Part shown: in pieces, positions 58,557 to 64,000 of the stretch
Numbering within the stretch: position 1 is the first letter of the stretch
How the letters are laid out: every line of letters starts with the position of its first letter
Source: Ceratodon purpureus
Lineage: Eukaryota; Streptophyta; Bryopsida; Pseudoditrichales; Ditrichaceae
Length of the DNA stretch: 64,000 nucleotides
Direction of reading: 5' to 3'
NCBI GenBank assembly: GCA_014871385.1
Contig: CM026422.1
Coordinates: 19,462,596 to 19,526,595 of the forward strand
Made by a program: the position numbers and the translations under genes
Notes under the pieces: model-generated
The model's database searches: none
Told to the model about the DNA's origin: nothing
Seen by the model: only the letters and a program-made list of their open reading frames with translations

Positions 58557-58708
58557 TTTCCACGGCCATGGGTCCCCGGTGCGTTTTTTGCACACGAAAA
58601 TATTGGCCCCGGTGCGGTTTTTGTCTGCTCACTTTTGACCCCCGGTGCGATTTTTGGCTGCTCACCGCTCACTGCTCACTGCTCGCCGCTGCCACAGTAG
58701 CATCGCTG
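58557..58708 (-). repeat. Right terminal inverted repeat of the giant MULE
   Basis: Inverse of the left end over 90 bp with one mismatch, but with an additional 33-bp unit (a second GCACCGGGG with GTGTGC spacer) before the shared CCGTGGAAA box. The outermost 12 bp are only partly like the left end. Confidence 0.9.
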
Positions 58709-58719
58709 AATCTCTAACC
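58709..58719. repeat. Right 11-bp target-site duplication of the giant MULE
   Basis: AATCTCTAACC, identical to 31542-31552. Confidence 0.85.
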
Positions 58720-58823
58720 TTCTATGCACCATTTTAACATTATACTGATGCATACAAATGCCTTAGTCATGTATTTCTGAATTATCTTGGCATTGAATCA
58801 ATGTGTGAACGATTGCACATTAC

Positions 58824-59906
58824 CTGCCTGGGCGCCGGACTCGTCGCAGTTCCAGATGCGCTCGGGCGGATAATGGTGCTTGTTGTAGAGCTGCTCCAAA
58901 TTGTTGTAGAGTTATTTAACGTTTTCAGGACATAACGCTTTTGCCCTCGCGCTCTCAAGTTCTTGGGCAGCCCTGATTGTCAATTCAAGGTGGCGGCGCT
59001 TGAACCACCGCATCCACCCGCCACCCGGAATTCCATCCTTGAAGGGCGTCCACCTATCCTTGGTTATCTCATAAACCTTCATTCTCAACGCGTTAGGGGA
59101 CAAACCATATCCGCGATCGCACATTCGGATAAGATAATCAACAATCAAAGACTCCTCTTCCGGACTGAGCACCGGCTTCACTCCTCTCTTTCTAGTTCTA
59201 GTTTTCCCGTAACACCAGCCACGGAATGTGGTGTAAGGTATGCCATGATCCTTTGCCGCCTTTTTCATGCTCTGTCCATTGTCCACATCGTCTAATGCCC
59301 TGCGTAATTCCTCGTCAGTCCAGTTTCCATTCTTTCGAAGTCGTTCTCTTCTAACTGCTGGAACGTGGGGAGAGATGCGTGGTTCAGAGTTCTGTGGCGT
59401 TCGTGAAGCTTCAGGGAGGGGATTAACTGTGCATTTCCCATGGGCCGGTTGGTGAAGAGGTGCACGCTAGCTACGTTCGCCAGGCTTCCACTGCGCTGCC
59501 AGTGGTCGGTAGTCCCCAGTCCCTGCACTCTCCCGGAGCGGAGACGTTGACTCCCTGTGGGAACAGAAGCTGCCGCCTGCTGCGAGCCGTCGCCATCGCA
59601 CTGTTCCCCTCCGACTGCCGGCAGTTGCGAGCCGCAGCCACCGCGAGGGGATCGTCCTCCACGCTCCTCCCGACGTCGCCGCCCCCTCCGGCGCTGAGCG
59701 AGTTCCAGAGGCGTGTAATCCGCAGATGGCTGTGTGCCTGGATGCCCAGCGTCCTCCTCGTCGGTACTGGACTGAATGTCATGACCGCTCTCACCACCAT
59801 CTTCGGATCTCTGATACTCTACTGAGTCGTCTGAGTAGTGAAATTCGCGAGTCCCTCCGAGGTCCATAGCTGACATTCTGCTGGTTGATGATCGCACCTG
59901 CGACAC
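58824..59906 (-). pseudogene. pogo-like transposase, N-terminal block (HTH domains and first catalytic Asp)
   Basis: Minus strand. From about 59461 to 58912 an open frame encodes NGNWTDEELRRALDDVDNG and AAKDHGIPYTTFRGW, a pipsqueak-type helix-turn-helix, then a CENP-B-type region (LSPEEESLIVDYLIRMCDRG, MRWFKRRHLELTIR). A TAA at 58912-58914 interrupts the frame, but the same frame continues with LEQLYNKHHYPPERIWNCDESGAQAG up to a GT donor after 58824. NCDESG holds the first catalytic Asp. The upstream frame (59906-59464) is in a different phase, so a frameshift or intron lies between. The catalytic remainder is at 29784-31519, across the inserted MULE; the splice joins A-G|GKNGGG in the right phase. 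Confidence 0.8.
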
Positions 59907-61299
59907 ACATTGTAATTTGTTTCAGTTAGAAATGCATCTCAAACCATGCTCTTCTACTTCATGAACCGAAAGCACCATAATCCAAACCTCAAAGCAATCT
60001 GAATTTGCAAGTACATGTCACACACCTTGGTCTATGCAATTTCTAGAATGCAATGATAAGTCTAATTCTCTGTACTCGGCTGAGAGATCGAAGGAAGACT
60101 GAAAACACTTAAGCTGCCTCCAAAGTCGTGTTGGGCCCAAACCTTTGTATGCAAAATGAATTGTGCATTGTGGACAAATTTGGAGTCCGAAATGGTCATG
60201 AATGGCATGAGAATCTGTGAGGCGGCTGAGATCTGAAATGCACTAAATCCGACCCTGAGTTGCCATGCTAAGATTGAAAAACTAATAAATTTATCACCCA
60301 CTTTTGCTCCAACGTGTCCACTTTTTACAATATCTGAAAGCATGGAAATCTAAATCAGCATTGACCCATACTCGCGCCCCCTGCAACAGGAACTCACACC
60401 CCCATGACTCAATAAATTCTGACAAATCCTGGCATTACGGAATTCAGTACGTCTGATGGCGGTTTAAGCAGAGTTTTGACTGTCGATTCTGGGGGGGGGG
60501 CGATTTTAGGGCTGTCTACCTTAGCCCAATCACATGAGTTGCCCATGTCATGTGTTTCAACGGAAAAATAAATTGTTAAGACTATTTCAAGGTAGCTGTA
60601 AAGGTGCTGTTGAAAACGAAGTCTGGTGCTACAGCAACTTAATTCGAAAAAATAATTTGCTGCAAGGCTTCAACTCAGGACCAGACATTTTATCCCCTGG
60701 TTAGCAGATCGACTTACGTAATCATACGTGATCACGAGGTCAATGACCACGCGGCTCGGGAATCTAGCATCTAAAATTGGCCATAGTTGAAAACTGAAGT
60801 TGCTTTACCATTTTAATAGTCACGTACAGACATTTATAATTAGAGTTGGTCCATAGATATTGTTGTAACCCGAGATTGGCAATGGACTCGAGCAGGGTCA
60901 GCCCTGGTGGCCTGTTCACAGCAGAGCTTGAACGTGATCCTGAATATTAATAATTGTCTCCTTGAACTGAAAACAGTGGGTGCTCGGCGGCATTGCCTTT
61001 TGCAACCCCTCTCAACACAGGGATACTGGAAATTTATGACACAGTGAACACCAACTTATCACCGTACTTGCTGTACAAGCAACGCGCAGGCTCTGGGTGT
61101 TGCTCGGTGCAGGCTGAGCAGATGTAAGTTGCTCCTTGCAATTGTCGCCACAGTACAGCTCTCCGATCGCAGTACTGGCTCGGGAAGTTTCTGGCGCATT
61201 GACGTTGCTGCTGCAGTTGTTGATCAGTTGTTGATTAGGTCTCAGGTGGCGTGCTCCGACAGTGGCGGTGCGTGCAGTGTTGCGTGGGAGCTAGGTCCG
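59907..61299. other. Right end of the pogo-like element and LRR gene upstream region
   Basis: Up to 60521 this is the noncoding right arm of the pogo-like element, with a G10 run near 60491. From 60524 it is host DNA. A GT donor-like site near 61125 (GATGTAAGT) and the CG-mixed composition from about 60.96 kb suggest a 5' leader exon of the LRR gene. No other gene is seen. Confidence 0.45.
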
Positions 61300-63707
61300 A
61301 TGGCGCCTGCTGCCAGTATGAACCATGTAGCTCGCAACAGGATTGAGCTGCAAGGTTTCGCGGTTGCTCTTTTGCTCTGGTTTTCCTGCCTGCTTGCCGG
61401 TGTGGACTCGAAGACTGTGAATCTCTCCAAGGAAGAGAGTACGTCGACTTTTCCTTACCAGGATTAGATGGCGGTGCTCGAGAAACAGCATGTCGTGGAT
61501 TAGATTGCGTTGCCTGACCACATCTTGGATCCGTCTCTCTCACTTTGTTTATGTTGCCTTGTCAACGTTGCCCTAGTGGATGGATTGCAGGCCCTTTGGA
61601 AAGCGTTTAGTGTCAATACCCCTGACCCTGAAGCAAACCTCCACAACTGGAGGAATGGCTCTCATCCTTGCGGATTTTCTTCTCCCGACATGGATGGGAA
61701 TCTGGATTCCAGCGCCTGGATGGGGCTGAGATGCCAGTTTCACAACGACATCAACTACACTTGGGTTGATGGAGTAACGGTCACTGGACTGTAAGGATTC
61801 TGCTCTCTTTGGAACTCTCAGATACATATTGGCAGCTAAGTTATATTTCCAGTCGTTGCAGTTGAACTAGAACCCTCTCAGTTAATTTCATGGATGAGTT
61901 TTTATTTCAGAGTGCTATCCTTGAAAACTTTGCATTTGGTGTCTTTCGCCACTAGTCCTAGGTATCAAGAGCCTGGCTTCGTGCAGTTATGTTTTTTCTT
62001 GCAATGAATGAATATGTTCATTGCTTAAAGTTAAACAAATTCTTACAAGTTGGTGGCATATATTGTAGCACTAATTTATGCTAGAGGGACCAAAATGACT
62101 TTTGGATTGATGCTGTTATGATCACTTTCTCTAGGTGACATCCATATATCTACAATAATGTTTCCGGTACCAAATGAAGTTCTTGTTCACTTCAGGAAGC
62201 CCTCATAAAATGTTGGCACAAAGAATGCTTTGATGGCATTCGATGCTACGTGGTCCGAGAAGGGATTATGTTGCACTCGTCTGTTTCGTGGAAACATGTT
62301 CCTCCTGATGTCCCGATCATTAGCTGGTAGCTCAGGTTGTTCGTTCTCTGTTTAATTTCGCTGCCCTGCACCTTGTCCGATGAGGGCCTGTACAATAATT
62401 CCTTGCAATGAAATTCATTTGCTTCAAAAAAATAAAATAAAAAATGTTGGCACAATAACAGCTATCATTCTTTTTCTCCTAGTGTTGAAAAAACAGTGCT
62501 CACCAGATGAGAGTTAATTCTGTCGCCGAGAGCTTGAATGCACAGCCTCTCAACACAGTACCTCATCGGATGAAAGCCAAACAAGAGATGAATAGATAAC
62601 ATCAATTTGGTTCAATTCTCAGGAATCTCGGGGGTTTACAGTTGGAGGGGGTTGTCCCACCTGAAGTGTCCAAGCTGCGCAACCTTGAAAGAATGTAAGT
62701 AATTCATACAATTGTGTACATGTTCGTAACTATAGTGTATTGATACATATCAACGGTTTTTGTTCCAGTGGACGAGCACATTTAGGGATTGAAACGAGGT
62801 TCCCCTGTTACGACGCATCTTCAACATGCAAGCAGAGTTGGATCTTGCTGAAAGGCATACTAGAGTATGCAAGGATTATCAGTAAAAGGAACTTAAAGTA
62901 ATCCAATTAAAGTTCATCCATTGTCTCAGATGTATAGATGGACTTGTTTCTTGATTTGTTGAAAGTGAGTTCCATTATTAACAAGATTTCAGAATTTAGG
63001 TCCGTTAGCTAAAGCCTAAAACGGATGAACCACTCAGACATATTTTGAACCAACAATGTTCTGAATTTCCGACTTGAAGAATATTCTTGTATATTCTTGA
63101 ATATTCTTGCAATGAACATGTATCTAATGTATTACAGTTACCTGAAAATGGACTAGTAAATTATCTCATGGTGTACAGGTCCTCTGATGGAGGTTTCATA
63201 GTGTACAATTTATCCAACTTGTCTGCTTGTTGCAATGAAAGTCTTGATTTTCATCAAAATAAATGATAACAGAACCTCCTGGTTTACACAATAAACATTT
63301 TGGAATTTGCTAAGATTTTCAAGGTATGGTGGATGTTAGCTAAAATGATGTTACTATGGAGAAGTGTTTGTGCCAACACTATTTTTGTTACAGAGGTGAG
63401 TATTTCTATTAATCTACAACCTGAAGAACACCATTAAACACGAGCAATCTGTTTCGAGATGAGTTAACCATGTTATGAAAGAAAAAACTCTTTGAATAGT
63501 TCCTTGACCATCATGAATATTAATACTCAGCTCTTTTGTCCTGTTCCATTTGAATAGTGATCTCAGTGCCAACTCCCTCAGCGGCAACTTCCCATTCAGT
63601 TCACTCATCAACACGTCCAAACTGACCATTCTGGATCTCTCAAGCAACAATTTCGATGGAACAATCGCAGAGGATGCTTTTCAGAATCTACGACAGCTTC
63701 AGAAATT
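61300..63707 (+). CDS. LRR protein, N-terminal part (runs past the right edge)
   Basis: Four exons so far: 61300-61438, 61577-61790, 62623-62694 and 63558-63707, with consistent phases and GT-AG introns. The first encodes a signal peptide (GFAVALLLWFSCLLAGVDS). The second holds the N-terminal LRR cap: ALWKAF, LHNWRNGSHPCGF, SAWMGLRCQF. The third is exactly one 24-residue LRR (NLGGLQLEGVVPPEVSKLRNLER). The fourth carries about two repeats (DLSANSLSGNFPFSSL, LDLSSNNFDGTI). The architecture is that of plant extracellular LRR receptor kinases or LRR proteins; whether a kinase follows cannot be seen. The protein would act at the cell surface. The promoter may lie 31 kb away at 28.63-29.23 kb because of the transposon insertion. 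Confidence 0.85.
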
Positions 63708-64000
63708 GTAAGTACCGCAACTCTCATTTAAAAGTTTCACTTACGTCCTCTATGTGCTATATAATATGACTATTAGATTCTGAAGGTAATATTTTTCATG
63801 TTTAAATGAAGACTTTGCCTTATCATCCTTCAACTAAGGCACTTTACTATATTCATTAAGATTAAGTAAGTCGCTGATGCATGGATTCACTAATTCATGT
63901 TCAGAAAATAAACAGTAGGTGCGGGCCCTGTATGACATGTTTGTCAAAATAAATGTGTTTTGAGTGTGCATGTGACATGACAATTAGATAGAGAATCATC
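63708..64000. other. Next intron of the LRR gene, cut by the window edge
   Basis: Begins with a GT donor after 63707; AT-rich, no exon visible before the end of the window. Confidence 0.6.

Larger units (their letters stand above)
31553..58708. mobile_element. Giant Mutator-like element with multigene cargo, 27,156 bp
   Basis: The element is bounded by a perfect 11-bp duplication and long terminal inverted repeats. From TGTGGCAGCGGCGAGCAG inwards, 90 bp match with one mismatch (31564-31653 against 58696-58607). The outermost 11-12 bp are only partly matched. It encodes a MULE transposase (51872-55433) and about nine other genes, including a ParB-like/DNA methyltransferase fusion. It also contains a 74-bp satellite and several palindromic words. 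It sits in the intron of a pogo-like transposase gene. Ordinary MULEs are 1-6 kb; Pack-MULEs carry gene fragments. A 27-kb MULE with intact-looking, non-host-like genes is unusual. Confidence 0.85.
29229..60521 (-). mobile_element. pogo/Tc1-mariner-like transposon, interrupted by the giant MULE
   Basis: Left end AGGTAGACTGTCCTATAAG at 29229 and right end (inverse) AGGTAGACAGCCCTAAAATC at 60521 are imperfect inverted repeats, each flanked by TA (29227-29228 and 60522-60523), the hallmark duplication of this superfamily. The interior holds a minus-strand transposase gene with pogo/CENP-B-type N-terminal helices and a DDE_1 catalytic domain, split into two blocks 27 kb apart by the MULE at 31553-58708. 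Without that insertion and its duplicated 11 bp the element would be about 4.1 kb, a normal size. Confidence 0.85.

Noticed and set aside
31564..58696. hAT element starting at CAGCGGCG
   Set aside because: No 8-bp duplication is found at that boundary, and the transposase inside is of MULE type.
31553..58708. LTR retrotransposon interpretation of the paired ends
   Set aside because: The end repeats are inverted rather than direct, no polymerase genes are present, and a MULE transposase with an 11-bp duplication is.

Overview
The window looks like nuclear DNA from a land plant. The evidence is intron-bearing genes with GT-AG junctions, a plant-type short-chain reductase, a leucine-rich-repeat (LRR) gene whose repeats sit one or two per exon, AT-rich intergenic DNA, and plant-type CACTA and Mutator-like transposons. 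A bryophyte such as a moss is my best guess, but this rests on gene structure only and no search was possible. Host genes are few: a reductase at 3.1-4.7 kb (+) and the start of an LRR gene at 61.3 kb (+) that runs off the right edge. Most of the rest is DNA transposons, some nested.

Layout. 1-6.9 kb is host AT-rich DNA with the reductase gene. 6949-27831 is one CACTA (En/Spm-type) element of 20.9 kb with 15-bp perfect terminal inverted repeats and a 3-bp CAG target duplication. It carries a TNP2 transposase (+), a TNPA/Transposase_24-like gene (-), a coiled-coil protein gene (+), a minus-strand exon with an RNase H1 N-terminal-type domain, an unknown gene (-), and a 3.7-kb very AT-rich block with a dispersed repeat. 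28305-28624 is a 320-bp MITE. 28.63-29.23 kb is GC-rich and promoter-like. 29229-60521 is a pogo/Tc1-mariner-like element (TA duplication) whose transposase gene is split by a 27-kb insertion in its intron.

The main discovery is that insertion. At 31553-58708 lies a 27,156-bp Mutator-like element flanked by a perfect 11-bp direct repeat (AATCTCTAACC), with long terminal inverted repeats (90 bp with one mismatch, then more). It carries about ten genes: a MULE transposase with a GCM/WRKY-like zinc region and SWIM finger; a multi-exon gene fusing a ParB-like domain to an N4/N6-type DNA methyltransferase-like domain; two paralogous small Cys-motif proteins; and at least six unrecognised genes. 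It also holds about 2 kb of a 74-bp satellite and scattered palindromes sharing the word ATCCGACAGAT. Removing the element and one duplication copy restores a 137-nt GT-AG intron that joins the two halves of the pogo transposase in frame.

Multiple genes carry breaks: one extra base in a homopolymer in both TNP2 (C11) and the ParB-methyltransferase gene (G8 on its coding strand), an in-frame TAG in the ParB region, and a TAA in the pogo transposase. The homopolymer breaks may be assembly errors. The nesting order is clear: the pogo-like element landed first in host DNA, probably in the 5' region of the LRR gene, and the giant MULE landed in its intron later.
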